Origin: Methyloversatilis discipulorum
Lineage (GTDB): Bacteria > Pseudomonadota > Gammaproteobacteria > Burkholderiales > Rhodocyclaceae
Assembly (NCBI RefSeq): GCF_000527135.1
Contig: NZ_AZUP01000001.1
Coordinates: forward strand, 1,550,001 to 1,614,000
DNA length: 64,000 nucleotides
Direction of reading: 5' to 3'
The notes under the pieces are model-generated. The model searched no databases, had not been told where the DNA came from, and saw only the letters and a program-made list of their open reading frames with translations. The translations under genes were made by a program, and so were the position numbers. Below, one piece after another: positions 10,126 through 18,528 of the stretch. The first letter of the stretch is position 1; each line of letters begins with the position of its first letter.

Positions 10126-12232
10126 TCGTCATGCCGACCTCCACACTGCGCCCTGGCTCCGGCGAGAAAGAGCGCAGAAAGGAGGTCGCATTGCGTATTT
10201 CCGCATCGAGCAGGTTGCGCACGCGCAGGAAGACCGTCATTTCGCTGTCGCCGGTCAGCCGCGTCAGATGGTTCAGATTGGCGTCGACGCGCGTGTAGCC
10301 ATCGCTCGGCGTTTCATTGATGCCCGGCCGGTCCTGGTCGGCGTAGCGGGTCACCCGCAACCGCCCGTCCCACGCGCTCTTGCGGAAGGCGATCTGGACG
10401 CCGTAGCGCAGCGGCGGCATGCGCGGCAGATCCTGATTCAGTGCAGCAAGCCGTCCGTCGACCCTGTCCACGAATACCGACCCGTCGAGGTCGCCCGCCG
10501 GTGTGGCGCGCCACTTGTAGCTCACCTCCGCCTCAAAGCCCTTCAGCCGCGCGTCGGACTGTGTGTGCTGCACCAGCGGCAGGCATTCTTCCAGTCGCAC
10601 GCAGTTGCCCTGGAACGGAAACAGGCCGGCTGCCGCCCGCGCCGTGTTGTAGAAACCGGGCAAGGTCTGCTGGTAGATGTAATTGTCCGCCTCGTTCGAA
10701 AACAGGTTGAGTCGTGCGCCGACGCGCGCGGTATCCAGTTCGATGCCAAGTTCCAGCCCACGCATCGTTTCGATGGCCAGATCCGGGCGACCGATTTCAT
10801 AGGTGCGCGTCGCCAGATGCGGGCCCAGCGAATACAGCTCGTGGATTTCCGGTGCCCGCTGCGAAATCGAGCGGGTGATACTCAGTTTCAATTCATCGCT
10901 GGCCTGCCAGTGCAGCGCCAGCGAACGACTCTGCGGCGCCATCCGGCGCGCCGGAAAGGGCACACCCAGTCGCGGTTCCGCCTGCATGCGCACCAGATCG
11001 GTCCGCCAGCCCGCTTCAAGCGTCCACGCTGACCAGCGGAACTGCTGCACGGCATACAACGCCGACGACCGCAGTTCGGTGCGCGGCACGAACGATTCGA
11101 CCCCCACTGCGGAAAAGCGCCGCTGCACGTGGTGTACACCTATCGTGCCCGGAAGGTTTTCGTGCGCGCGGTGTGCCAGTTCGAGACGCTGTTCGATGGC
11201 ATCGTTACGGAAGGTCGTAGCCACCGTGCCATTGTCGATCTCGTCGTGGCGGTATTCGATATGGCTGCCGGTGTAGCGTATGCCTTCGAGCCAGCTCTCG
11301 CCCACCCACTCGGCGCGGGTATCCACACGCCGGTTGTCCATGTCGATGCGGACGCGGTTTTCACCGCCATGCGAATGTCCGGGCGCCGGCGGGATGCCAT
11401 AGTTGTTCGAACCGTTGTTCACCGCGGCGCCGAGCAGTACGTTGCCGATGAACAGACTGCCGCCCAGCGTGCCGGCGGCCGAACGGGCATCGCTGTTGCG
11501 CAGGCGGCCACAGCTGTTTTCGGTGTTGATCTGCCCGAACTGCTGCAGCACCGCCGCGTCGTCGACGGCGCAACCGGCGATGTGGCTGTCCCCCCTGTTG
11601 CGGCTGGATGCACTGCCGCGCAATACGAATTCCTGCCGCCCGGCATCGAGGCGCACGGCGCCGACGCGTTCCGCGCCATTGAAGTTGTAGCTGGTGTCGA
11701 ACACACCTTCGACACCGCGCAGGGGAACGCGCAAAGGAATGCGCCCGTCCTCGACATCGACCACGCCGCCGATGGCGCCCCCGCCGTAGCGCACGGTCGC
11801 GGGCCCGCGCAATACACGCACCGACTCAGCCAGCGTCGCATCGGCGGTGGACGCGTGGTCCGGGCTGAAGGTCGACGCATCGTGCGTGGCGCCGCCATTG
11901 CTGAGCACCTTGACACGCGCGCCGCTCAGTCCGCGGATGACCGGCAGGCCGACCCCGGAACCGAAGCTTGCGTTGTGCACGCCCGCCTCTTCACCCACGG
12001 TTTCGCCCAGCGTGGCACCCCGGCGGTCCCGCAGTGCGCCGCCGCGCAACAGCGTGCCCGGTCGGCCGGGTTCCCGCACGTCTTCGTTTTCACGCGTGCC
12101 TTCGACTTCCACCGGCGCCAGTTCTATGGCGGCCGCCTCCTGACCCCAGGTGGACGGGCAATGCAGCAGATGCGCGAGCAAGCTCGCCAACGCGACGTGG
12201 CGGCCGCATGAAGCGCTGAACGGGGGTTTCAC
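10115..12232 (-). CDS. TonB-dependent outer-membrane receptor, ZnuD-like
   Basis: A 705-residue outer-membrane beta-barrel receptor, likely for zinc uptake. A signal peptide (about 1-30) is followed by a TonB-box region (IELAPVEVEG), then the plug with LPVIRGLSGARVKVL, and FSPDHASTADATLAE plus VLRGPATVRYGGGAIGGVVD, a signature close to meningococcal ZnuD and related zinc receptors. A His-containing extracellular loop (GHSHGGEN) follows, and the C-terminus ends in the barrel signal SVEVGMTISF. The start is GTG at 12232. It is divergent from the PEP-CTERM gene at 12427 and shares the AT-rich operator candidate between them. Receptor class is secure; zinc specificity is inferred from sequence resemblance and neighbours. 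Confidence 0.82.
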   Translation of the reverse strand: MKPPFSASCGRHVALASLLAHLLHCPSTWGQEAAAIELAPVEVEGTRENEDVREPGRPGTLLRGGALRDRRGATLGETVGEEAGVHNASFGSGVGLPVIRGLSGARVKVLSNGGATHDASTFSPDHASTADATLAESVRVLRGPATVRYGGGAIGGVVDVEDGRIPLRVPLRGVEGVFDTSYNFNGAERVGAVRLDAGRQEFVLRGSASSRNRGDSHIAGCAVDDAAVLQQFGQINTENSCGRLRNSDARSAAGTLGGSLFIGNVLLGAAVNNGSNNYGIPPAPGHSHGGENRVRIDMDNRRVDTRAEWVGESWLEGIRYTGSHIEYRHDEIDNGTVATTFRNDAIEQRLELAHRAHENLPGTIGVHHVQRRFSAVGVESFVPRTELRSSALYAVQQFRWSAWTLEAGWRTDLVRMQAEPRLGVPFPARRMAPQSRSLALHWQASDELKLSITRSISQRAPEIHELYSLGPHLATRTYEIGRPDLAIETMRGLELGIELDTARVGARLNLFSNEADNYIYQQTLPGFYNTARAAAGLFPFQGNCVRLEECLPLVQHTQSDARLKGFEAEVSYKWRATPAGDLDGSVFVDRVDGRLAALNQDLPRMPPLRYGVQIAFRKSAWDGRLRVTRYADQDRPGINETPSDGYTRVDANLNHLTRLTGDSEMTVFLRVRNLLDAEIRNATSFLRSFSPEPGRSVEVGMTISF

Positions 12233-12350
12233 GGCGTATTGGTTGAGAGGCGGGCCCGTGCAGTCGGTCCGCCGGATCGAGGGCGTTGTAAGGATCAGCG
12301 GCGACTCGACCTCATCTAATAAGAATCGAATGTCGCTAACATTGATGCGA

Positions 12351-12365
12351 ATAATAACGTATTAT
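12351..12365. promoter_or_regulatory. candidate Zur operator B between TonB receptor and PEP-CTERM gene
   Basis: ATAATAACGTATTAT matches its reverse complement at 12 of 15 positions and sits in an AT-rich island. It continues into ATTATCGTT, the same 9 bases found at operator candidate C. It could repress both divergent genes. Confidence 0.55.
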
Positions 12366-12426
12366 CGTTAACAGACGGTATGCCCCTCCGCCTGTTTTCC
12401 TCAACCTCTTTCCGGGAGACCTTCCG

Positions 12427-13170
12427 ATGACACATTCCGCTCGCCCCGGCCTGCGCGCCGCCGGTCTGATTTCCGCTCTTTGCCTGTCAGCACTCGCCGC
12501 GCCTGTCTTTGCAGCCGAACACGAGGGCGACATCGAAGTCGGCGCCATCGGCGGCCAGCTTGTGGTGGACCCCGAGGCCCATGCGCCCTCCACCCCCCTC
12601 GGCTACAAGATTTTCGAAGGCAATTTCCGCGACCTCGCGGGTGGCCTTTACAACACCGATGACCCCGGTTTCGTCGCCGAAGAGGGCGCCCTGGACCAGC
12701 ACGGCGCCCTGCTCACCTTCGCCGGCCTGGGTGTGCTCCAGTCGTGGAACGGCAGCGCCTGGGTGACATCGACCGCGGCTGTCGCGATCACCATTGAAGA
12801 TGTGCTTGGCGAAGTCACGACCTTCTCCGGCAGTGGCGTGAGCGCCGGCGCCAGCAGCTTCCTGGCGCAGATTTCCGGCATCGGCGACATCCACGAACAT
12901 CTGGATTTCGACCTCACCGGCGCTGATCGTGGCGTGGCATCCGCCTATCTGATCACGCTCACACTGGGTTCCCTGACCGACGTCGCGGCATCCAGTGGCC
13001 CGTATGCGGCATCGAACCCGTTCCACATCGCCTTCAACGCCGGCCTGAGCGCCGACGCCTTCGAAGGCGCCGTCGCCCAACTGGCCGCGCCGGTACCCGA
13101 ACCGGAAACCTACGCCATGCTGCTGGCCGGCCTGGGCCTGCTGGGTCTGGCCCGTCGCCGTCAGCACTGA
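12427..13170 (+). CDS. PEP-CTERM exported protein, zinc-regulon type 1 paralogue
   Basis: A 247-residue exported protein with a signal peptide (about 1-30, ending VFAA) and a PEP-CTERM tail at 223-247. Just after the signal it has an acidic/His stretch (EHEGDIEVG). It is a paralogue of the 9286 protein: GYKIFEGNFRDLAGG, TDDPGF, IHEHLDFDL and NPFHIAFNAGL occur in the same order and spacing. The HxHxDF-like segment and the later FHI segment are the best-conserved pieces and are possible metal ligands. A good ribosome-binding site (gggaga) precedes the ATG. It is followed by a stable hairpin. Function unknown; a cell-surface zinc-binding role is inferred from context only. Confidence 0.8.
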   Translation: MTHSARPGLRAAGLISALCLSALAAPVFAAEHEGDIEVGAIGGQLVVDPEAHAPSTPLGYKIFEGNFRDLAGGLYNTDDPGFVAEEGALDQHGALLTFAGLGVLQSWNGSAWVTSTAAVAITIEDVLGEVTTFSGSGVSAGASSFLAQISGIGDIHEHLDFDLTGADRGVASAYLITLTLGSLTDVAASSGPYAASNPFHIAFNAGLSADAFEGAVAQLAAPVPEPETYAMLLAGLGLLGLARRRQH

Positions 13171-13182
13171 TCCCGGCGACAA

Positions 13183-13211
13183 CCGGGGCCGACATCTGAT
13201 GCCGGCCCCGG
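13183..13211 (+). terminator. hairpin after the second PEP-CTERM gene
   Basis: A 9-bp GC stem (ccggggccg with cggccccgg), 12 bases after the stop codon, with no T-run behind it. It is possibly a transcript-end or stabilising hairpin. Confidence 0.5.
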
Positions 13212-13331
13212 AAAGAACAGCCGGCTACAGGCCGGCATGCCTGCCCGCCCTCCTCTTCTTTCCCCCAACGCTGCGTTCCGCCCCGCCTCGTCCGCCGCGT
13301 ACCGCGGCCTATACGGCAGCACCCCGCATTT

Positions 13332-13345
13332 GATAATCCATTATC
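13332..13345. promoter_or_regulatory. candidate Zur operator C
   Basis: GATAATCCATTATC has perfect 6-bp half-sites around a 2-bp centre, 60 bases before the all3515-type gene. The right half continues as ATTATCGTT, identical to the segment at operator B. A second AT-rich patch (gattatcat) lies closer to the start at about 13384. Confidence 0.6.
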
Positions 13346-13405
13346 GTTTACGGGCACCGCAGGAGCGGCTACTATTGCGACTCGATTATCATCTGGAGAA
13401 CTGAA

Positions 13406-14260
13406 ATGACCGCTGTACGTTCCATCGTGCTGCTCGCATTCGCGGCCTGCACCCAGGTCGCTCACGCTGACGAGCCGCTGCGCGCCGACGAGGGCATCGG
13501 TTTCTACATCGGCATCGACAACCTGGCCACCGTGGCGAGCGGCACCTTCGCCGGACAAGCCAATCCCAACTACGGCCGGCTCACCTTCCTGTTCGATCAC
13601 GGCAATCACTTCCACGGCATCGGCGCCTACAGCCACACCGGTACCGCCAATGCGCCGATCGTCAATGGCACCAACGCGAACAACCGCCTGCCGGAACTGT
13701 ATTCGCGCATCGACCCGCTTCCCGGCACCCTGGCACTGACCGCCGGCAGCGGCGACTACGCCGGCATGTGGGTCAGCGGCGTGCTCGGCGAAGACGTTCC
13801 GCACCACGAATACAGCTACCTCGGCATGTCGTCGATCCAGTCGCTGGCGGGGAATGCTGCCGACAGCGCAGAGGCCATCCTGTTCAACAGCAGCAGCAAC
13901 CGCTGGAATGCCGCGCTCGACGGCGTGCAGGTGGCGCTCAAGCTCGAATACGCCACCCCGGGCCTGAAAGTGGCGGCGAATGGCGACATGGACCTGTTCG
14001 ACAGCGGCAACCTCTACCTGCTGGGCGACGGCAATGCCTTCGATTTCCTGCCCACCTTCTGGGTGGATTCGGCAGCCGCCGCGGGCACCTACACGGCCCA
14101 GTTCTCGCTCGTGAATCTCGGCAGCAATACGGCCGTGCGTGATGGCGGCACCTTCTACATCGACTTCGCCGTCCCGGCGCCGGTGCCCGAACCGTCCACC
14201 TGGGCGATGCTGCTTGCCGGCCTGTTCATGCTGGGCCACGTCGCCAGCCGTCGTACCTGA
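13406..14260 (+). CDS. His-rich PEP-CTERM protein, all3515 'Zur-repressed' type
   Basis: A 284-residue exported protein with a signal peptide (1-21) and a PEP-CTERM tail at 260-284. It is rich in clustered histidines: FDHGNHFHG and the following YSHTG around residue 70, and VPHHEYSY around residue 132. It resembles the family named after Anabaena all3515, described as Zur-repressed PEP-CTERM proteins; I recognise the type from memory and could not run a search. The palindrome 60 bases upstream supports zinc control. The DUF1826 and COG0523 genes follow on the same strand, after a perfect 19-bp inverted repeat. A role in surface zinc capture is plausible but unproven. Confidence 0.72.
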   Translation: MTAVRSIVLLAFAACTQVAHADEPLRADEGIGFYIGIDNLATVASGTFAGQANPNYGRLTFLFDHGNHFHGIGAYSHTGTANAPIVNGTNANNRLPELYSRIDPLPGTLALTAGSGDYAGMWVSGVLGEDVPHHEYSYLGMSSIQSLAGNAADSAEAILFNSSSNRWNAALDGVQVALKLEYATPGLKVAANGDMDLFDSGNLYLLGDGNAFDFLPTFWVDSAAAAGTYTAQFSLVNLGSNTAVRDGGTFYIDFAVPAPVPEPSTWAMLLAGLFMLGHVASRRT

Positions 14261-14270
14261 AGCAGGCCCA

Positions 14271-14317
14271 GGCCCGCATGCGCCATGCAGCCCGCTCATG
14301 CATGGCGCATGCGGGCC
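14271..14317 (+). repeat. perfect 19-bp inverted repeat
   Basis: Left arm 14271-14289 and right arm 14299-14317 are exact reverse complements around a 9-nt loop. The hairpin starts 10 bases after the all3515-type stop and ends 9 bases before the DUF1826 start. There is no T-run, so classic intrinsic termination is unlikely. It may set the ratio of upstream to downstream product or hide the downstream start region. Confidence 0.85.
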
Positions 14318-14326
14318 GGTATCGAC

Positions 14327-14962
14327 ATGACTGCCAGACTTCAATCCTGCAACACGGCGACATCGCCCGGTACGGCCGACGCCACCGACCTGGCCGGCCT
14401 GGCGCGCATCTTCGACGCCGACTGCAATCTGGCGCGCATGCCGCGCGCCCTGCCGTCGGCCCTGTCCGACTTCCTTGACCAGGTCGCGGTGCACTCTGCG
14501 CTGCGCGGCCTGCCGCGCACCGTTCTCGACTGTGGACAGACGCTGACGCCCCATGCCCTGCCTGCCCAGGCCGGCCGGCAGATCCTGCTCGACGAAGTCC
14601 GCCTGTGCGGCGAACTGCTGTGCGACCTGACCGGCAGCCCGCGCTTCGGCCTGCGCATCGAAGTGCTCGATCGCGCCATGTGTCCGCGCTGGCACGTCGA
14701 TCAGGTCGGCCTGCGCCTGCTGGTCACCTGGCGCGGACCGGCCACCGAGTGGCTGGACGAAGCCTGCGCCGACCGCAGCCAGCTGGGCGGCGACGGCGTG
14801 ATGCGCGACAGCGCGGGCATCCGGCAAGCCCTGGCCGGTGACATCGTCTTGCTCAAGGGCGAACGCTGGCCCGGCAACGCCGGCCGCGGCGTCATCCACC
14901 GCTCGCCCTGCATTGACGACGACGCCCCGCGCATCGTCGCCGCCTTCGACTCCATCTGGTGA
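14327..14962 (+). CDS. DUF1826 domain protein of the zinc regulon
   Basis: A 211-residue cytosolic protein without signal or membrane segment, matching the DUF1826 family. That family is often found next to COG0523 zinc GTPases in zinc-limited regulons. Conserved-looking pieces are the central [22 protein letters not shown] and the C-terminal [11 protein letters not shown] with HRSP. The Trp-His-x-Asp and later His give a pattern reminiscent of a metal site in a cupin-like fold, which is inference. The ATG at 14327 is preferred; an in-frame ATG at 14285 lies inside the hairpin. Its stop overlaps the GTPase frame, so the pair is coupled. Confidence 0.75.
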   Translation: MTARLQSCNTATSPGTADATDLAGLARIFDADCNLARMPRALPSALSDFLDQVAVHSALRGLPRTVLDCGQTLTPHALPAQAGRQILLDEVRLCGELLCDLTGSPRFGLRIEVLDRAMCPRWHVDQVGLRLLVTWRGPATEWLDEACADRSQLGGDGVMRDSAGIRQALAGDIVLLKGERWPGNAGRGVIHRSPCIDDDAPRIVAAFDSIW

Positions 14963-14967
14963 ATACC

Positions 14968-16191
14968 ATGACTGCACGACTGCCCGTCACCGTCCTGTCC
15001 GGCTTTCTCGGCGCCGGCAAGACCACCCTGCTCAACCATGTGCTGTCGAATACCGAAGGCCGCCGCGTGGCGGTCATCGTGAATGACATGTCGGAAGTGA
15101 ACATCGACGCCCAGCTGGTGGCTCATGGCGCACAGCTGTCGCGTACCGACGCACGCATGGTCGAAATGTCCAACGGCTGCATCTGCTGCACGCTGCGCGA
15201 AGACCTGCTGATCGAAGTATCGAGACTGGCGCGCGAAGGCCGCTTCGACTATCTGCTGATCGAATCGACCGGCATTTCCGAGCCGCTGCCGGTCGCCGAA
15301 ACCTTCACTTTCGAAGACGAGGACGGCAGCAGCCTGTCATCGGTGTCGCGGCTCGACACCATGGTGACCGTGGTCGATGCGTACAACTTCCTGCGCGACT
15401 ATTCGAGCCAGGACATGATCGCCGAGCGCGGCGAATCGCTGGGCGACGAAGACCAGCGCACGGTGGTCGACCTGCTGGTCGACCAGGTCGAATTCGCCGA
15501 CGTGATCGTGCTGAACAAATGCGACCTGGTGAGCGATGCCGAACGCGAGCGACTGCACGCCATCCTGCGCGCATTGAATCCACGCGCCGACGTCGTCGAG
15601 GCCCGTGAAGGCCGCGTGCCGCTGGACCGCATCCTCGACACCGGCCGCTTCGATTTCGACGCTGCCGCCGAAGCGCCGGGCTGGCTGCAGGAAATGCGCG
15701 GCACCCACGTGCCGGAATCCGACACCTACGGCATCCGCAGCTTTTCGTGGAGCGAGCGCCGGCCCTTCCATCCGCAGCGCTTCTGGAACCTGATCCACGA
15801 CGAATGGCCCGGCGTCATCCGCAGCAAGGGTTTCTTCTGGCTGGCCAGCCGCATGGACTTCGCCGGCGAATGGGCGCAGGCCGGCGGCATCTGCCGCAAC
15901 CGCCCGGCCGGCCTGTGGTGGGCGGCGGTGGATCGCGCCGACTGGCCGACCGACCGCGACTACCTGAAGCAGATCGAAGCGCGCTGGCTGGCGCCCTTCG
16001 GCGACCGCCGGCAGGAACTGGTGTTCATCGGCATGGACATGGACGAGGCGTGGATACGCCAGCAGCTCGACGCCTGTCTGCTGACCGACGCCGAAATGGC
16101 CGCCGGCTCGTCCGCCTGGCGCGACCTGCCCGATCCTTTCGACCCGTGGTCGCTCGCTGCGGCCGACGACGAGCCGGAGCAAGGCACCTAG
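14968..16191 (+). CDS. COG0523 (ZigA/YeiR-type) zinc-associated GTPase
   Basis: A 407-residue G3E-family GTPase thought to deliver zinc to client proteins during starvation. Walker A is GFLGAGKTT (12-20), the metal motif CICC lies at 71-74 (Cys71, 73, 74), and the guanine-specificity NKCD is visible around 186. The C-terminal CobW domain contains the FWLASR and FIGMDMD segments. The ATG at 14968 gives the standard N-terminus; a GTG at 14959 overlapping the DUF1826 stop is the alternative. Being last in the zinc block supports the Zur-regulon reading. Its end overlaps the convergent response-regulator gene by 4 bases. Confidence 0.85.
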   Translation: MTARLPVTVLSGFLGAGKTTLLNHVLSNTEGRRVAVIVNDMSEVNIDAQLVAHGAQLSRTDARMVEMSNGCICCTLREDLLIEVSRLAREGRFDYLLIESTGISEPLPVAETFTFEDEDGSSLSSVSRLDTMVTVVDAYNFLRDYSSQDMIAERGESLGDEDQRTVVDLLVDQVEFADVIVLNKCDLVSDAERERLHAILRALNPRADVVEAREGRVPLDRILDTGRFDFDAAAEAPGWLQEMRGTHVPESDTYGIRSFSWSERRPFHPQRFWNLIHDEWPGVIRSKGFFWLASRMDFAGEWAQAGGICRNRPAGLWWAAVDRADWPTDRDYLKQIEARWLAPFGDRRQELVFIGMDMDEAWIRQQLDACLLTDAEMAAGSSAWRDLPDPFDPWSLAAADDEPEQGT

Positions 16192-16880
16192 CGCGGCGTG
16201 GGCGGGGTCTCCGCCAGGCCCAGGCGCCGTTCGGTCACCCAGGGCACCAGGCCGACTTCGGAGGCGAGTTTCACCAGTTCGATGTCCGAACTGACGTCGA
16301 GCTTGCGTCGCGCGGTGCTCAGCTTGTTGGCCACCGTCTTCGGGCTCAGATTGAGCTGTTCGGCGATGGCATCGATCGAGTGGCCGGACACCAGCAGGCG
16401 GCACATTTCGAATTCGCGCGGCGTCAGGTAACCGAACAGCTTGGATTCCGGCAGGTAGTGCGAGAAGGCCACGCTTTCCGCCACCTGCCGGCTCAGCACG
16501 CGCTTGCCGCGCGCCACCGACTGCACCGCGTCGACCAGTTGCTCGGCCGGGCTGTCCTTGGTCAGCACACCGAGCGCGCCGGCGTCCAGCGCCTGCTGCA
16601 CCACGGTCGGATGCGAGCACATCGTGAACATGAGCACCTTGGCCTGTTCGTCGAAGGCGACGATGCGCCGCGTGGCTTCGATGCCGCTGGAGCCGGGCAG
16701 CATGATGTCCATCACCACGACGTCGGGCGCGTGCTTGCGATAGGCGGCATAGGCCTCGTCGGCGGTGCCCGCCTCGGCCGCCACCAGCAGCGACTCGTTC
16801 ATCTCCAGCAGCGCACGGTAACCGGTGCGCACGACGGCGTGGTCATCGACCAGAAGGATGCGGGTCTGTCGGTTGTTCAT
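16188..16880 (-). CDS. NarL/LuxR-type response regulator, probable mxa regulator
   Basis: A 230-residue two-component response regulator. In the receiver domain (about 6-125) the acidic pocket is Asp12/Asp13, the phospho-acceptor is Asp58 and Lys is in the TKDSP segment. A LuxR-type helix-turn-helix lies at about 151-195 ([12 protein letters not shown], then [11 protein letters not shown]). It overlaps the sensor-kinase start by 4 bases, so the two form one operon. That operon is divergent from mxaF, as with the mxaX/mxaY pair upstream of mxaF in Paracoccus, so regulation of methanol oxidation is likely. Direct evidence is absent. Confidence 0.85.
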   Translation of the reverse strand: MNNRQTRILLVDDHAVVRTGYRALLEMNESLLVAAEAGTADEAYAAYRKHAPDVVVMDIMLPGSSGIEATRRIVAFDEQAKVLMFTMCSHPTVVQQALDAGALGVLTKDSPAEQLVDAVQSVARGKRVLSRQVAESVAFSHYLPESKLFGYLTPREFEMCRLLVSGHSIDAIAEQLNLSPKTVANKLSTARRKLDVSSDIELVKLASEVGLVPWVTERRLGLAETPPTPR

Positions 16881-18238
16881 GCGGTGATCTCCTGTTCGTT
16901 GCGTGCGAAGGGCAGCCGCACGGTGACGCGCCAGCCTCCGCCGTTAGCCGGGCCGGCGCTGCAGACACCACCCAGCGCCAGCGCGCGTTCGCGCATGCCC
17001 AGCATGCCCAGCCCGGCGACACCGGTCGGTATGCCATGCGCACTGCCGTTGTCCCAGATGTCGAGCTTGAGCACGCGGCCGTCGCTGCCCTGCTCGGTGC
17101 TCACGCCGATCAGCAGGCGCGAGCAGTCGGAGTGCTTGAAGGCATTGGTGACCGCCTCCTGCACGATGCGGTAGGCACTGGCCTCGACCGTCGGTCCGGC
17201 GTCGGCCGATTCACCTTCGAGGTTGAGCACCAGTTCGAGCGGCCGCGGCGCCTGTGCGCTGCGCTGTTCGACCAGCTGGCGCAGCGCGTTGTAGAGGCCC
17301 AGCGCGTCGATCTCGACCGGGTGCAGCGATTCCAGCTGCACGCGCACGCGGCCCAGCAGCTGCGCCAGATGTCCGCCCAGCGCCTCGGCGCTGCCGCTGT
17401 AGCGGGTCAGTGCCGGCTCGTTCCGGCAGGCCGCCGACAGCACTGCGACGTGCGGCTGCATCGCCACCATATAGGTGCTCATTTCGTCGTGCAGGTCGCG
17501 CGCGATGGCGCGCCGCGTCTGCTCTTCCATCACCATGATCTTGCGCAGCAGCGCCGAGCGTTCGCGGCTCACTTCGGCCAGCGAGTTGGCCATCCGGTTG
17601 AACGAGGCCGACAGCTCCGCCAGATCGGGCAGGCGGAAGGCCGGCAGGCGCGCGTCGAGACGCCCGGACTCGATGTCGCGCAAGGCGGTGCGCAGCGCAT
17701 GCACCGGCTCCAGCGCGCGACAGATGGCCCAGTACAGCAGCAGACCGAGCAGCACGCTGTAGGCCACCGTCAGATAGCTCAGTCGCTTGAAGCCTTCCCA
17801 CTTTTCGCGCATTTCGTCGGACGGCATCGGCGACACGCGATAGAAGCCGGCGATCTCGCCATTGAGGCGCCACGGCTTCATGCGCACCGTGCCGTCGGCC
17901 TGCACCGGCGCTTCGTCCGGCGCCGGCCATCCACCGGCACCTCGGGTGTCGGACGAGGCGAGCACGCGACCCGCGAGGTCGAGCACGTCGATGCGCACGT
18001 GGCGGATGTCCTTCATGCGCTGCACGCGTTCGAGCAGCGAATCGAGCATGGGCGAGCGGCCGTCGCCGGCGTTCAGCGGCATGTCCTCCGGCAGCAGCAA
18101 CAGCACCAGCCGCGTACCCGACTCGATCTCCTCGACCGAGTCGCTGCGCCAGGCCTTGTAGTGCAGGAAGCCGTGCGTCAGCAGCAGCAGGCACATGAGC
18201 ACAAGCACGATCAGCAGCAGGCGGTTCTTCAGTGTCAT
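16877..18238 (-). CDS. NarX/DesK-type sensor histidine kinase, probable mxa regulator
   Basis: A 453-residue membrane sensor kinase. Membrane helices lie at about 6-22 and 154-172 and flank a periplasmic sensing part (about 30-150). Then come a HAMP linker (to about 225), the HisKA_3 dimerisation helix with phospho-acceptor His250 in RDLHDE, and an HATPase domain ([10 protein letters not shown], then [11 protein letters not shown]). The start at 18238 gives the first hydrophobic helix immediately; the longer open frame has no family-like sequence. It pairs with the overlapping response regulator. The signal is unknown; methanol or a metabolite is a guess from the position next to mxaF. Confidence 0.85.
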   Translation of the reverse strand: MTLKNRLLLIVLVLMCLLLLTHGFLHYKAWRSDSVEEIESGTRLVLLLLPEDMPLNAGDGRSPMLDSLLERVQRMKDIRHVRIDVLDLAGRVLASSDTRGAGGWPAPDEAPVQADGTVRMKPWRLNGEIAGFYRVSPMPSDEMREKWEGFKRLSYLTVAYSVLLGLLLYWAICRALEPVHALRTALRDIESGRLDARLPAFRLPDLAELSASFNRMANSLAEVSRERSALLRKIMVMEEQTRRAIARDLHDEMSTYMVAMQPHVAVLSAACRNEPALTRYSGSAEALGGHLAQLLGRVRVQLESLHPVEIDALGLYNALRQLVEQRSAQAPRPLELVLNLEGESADAGPTVEASAYRIVQEAVTNAFKHSDCSRLLIGVSTEQGSDGRVLKLDIWDNGSAHGIPTGVAGLGMLGMRERALALGGVCSAGPANGGGWRVTVRLPFARNEQEITA

Positions 18239-18528
18239 TCGGCAGGGATGGAAGTGCGGCGGGACGTCCGGCTTCAGGGGTGCCGGAGCCGTCGATGGTA
18301 GCGCCGGAGCCGAGGGACAAAATCCCCTCGTTGCAATGCGCAGCACACCGCAATCGCTGCACTGCACATTCCTATAGTTCGCTCGACCGCAGCGCTGACC
18401 GGCTCTCGACGACAGCGCCCGCGGTTGCGATCGCCAGGTCCTCAGGTCTGTTCGGGCCCGGCATCTCGATCGCATGGAAGCGAATGCGCGTATCCCCACG
18501 CGCCCCACCCAAGGAGGAGAAAACCGCT
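18239..18528. promoter_or_regulatory. divergent control region of the two-component system and mxa operon
   Basis: 290 bases without a gene between the kinase start and mxaF. A TATAGT at 18373-18378 is a possible -10 element for mxaF, without a convincing -35 at the normal distance, as expected for an activator-dependent promoter. TTGCAATGCGCA and a related GCAATCGCTGCA are seen at 18331-18362. The mxaF ribosome-binding site is AGGAGG at 18512. Confidence 0.45.

Noticed and set aside
14285-14326. Earlier start for the DUF1826 protein
   Set aside because: The ATG at 14285 lies within the perfect inverted repeat and the added residues are not protein-like; the ATG at 14327 is more plausible.
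15337-16620. Long antisense open frame over the GTPase and response-regulator genes
   Set aside because: It has His/Arg/Ala-rich, low-complexity translation without domains, as expected opposite GC-rich genes; the plus-strand GTPase and minus-strand regulator explain the region.
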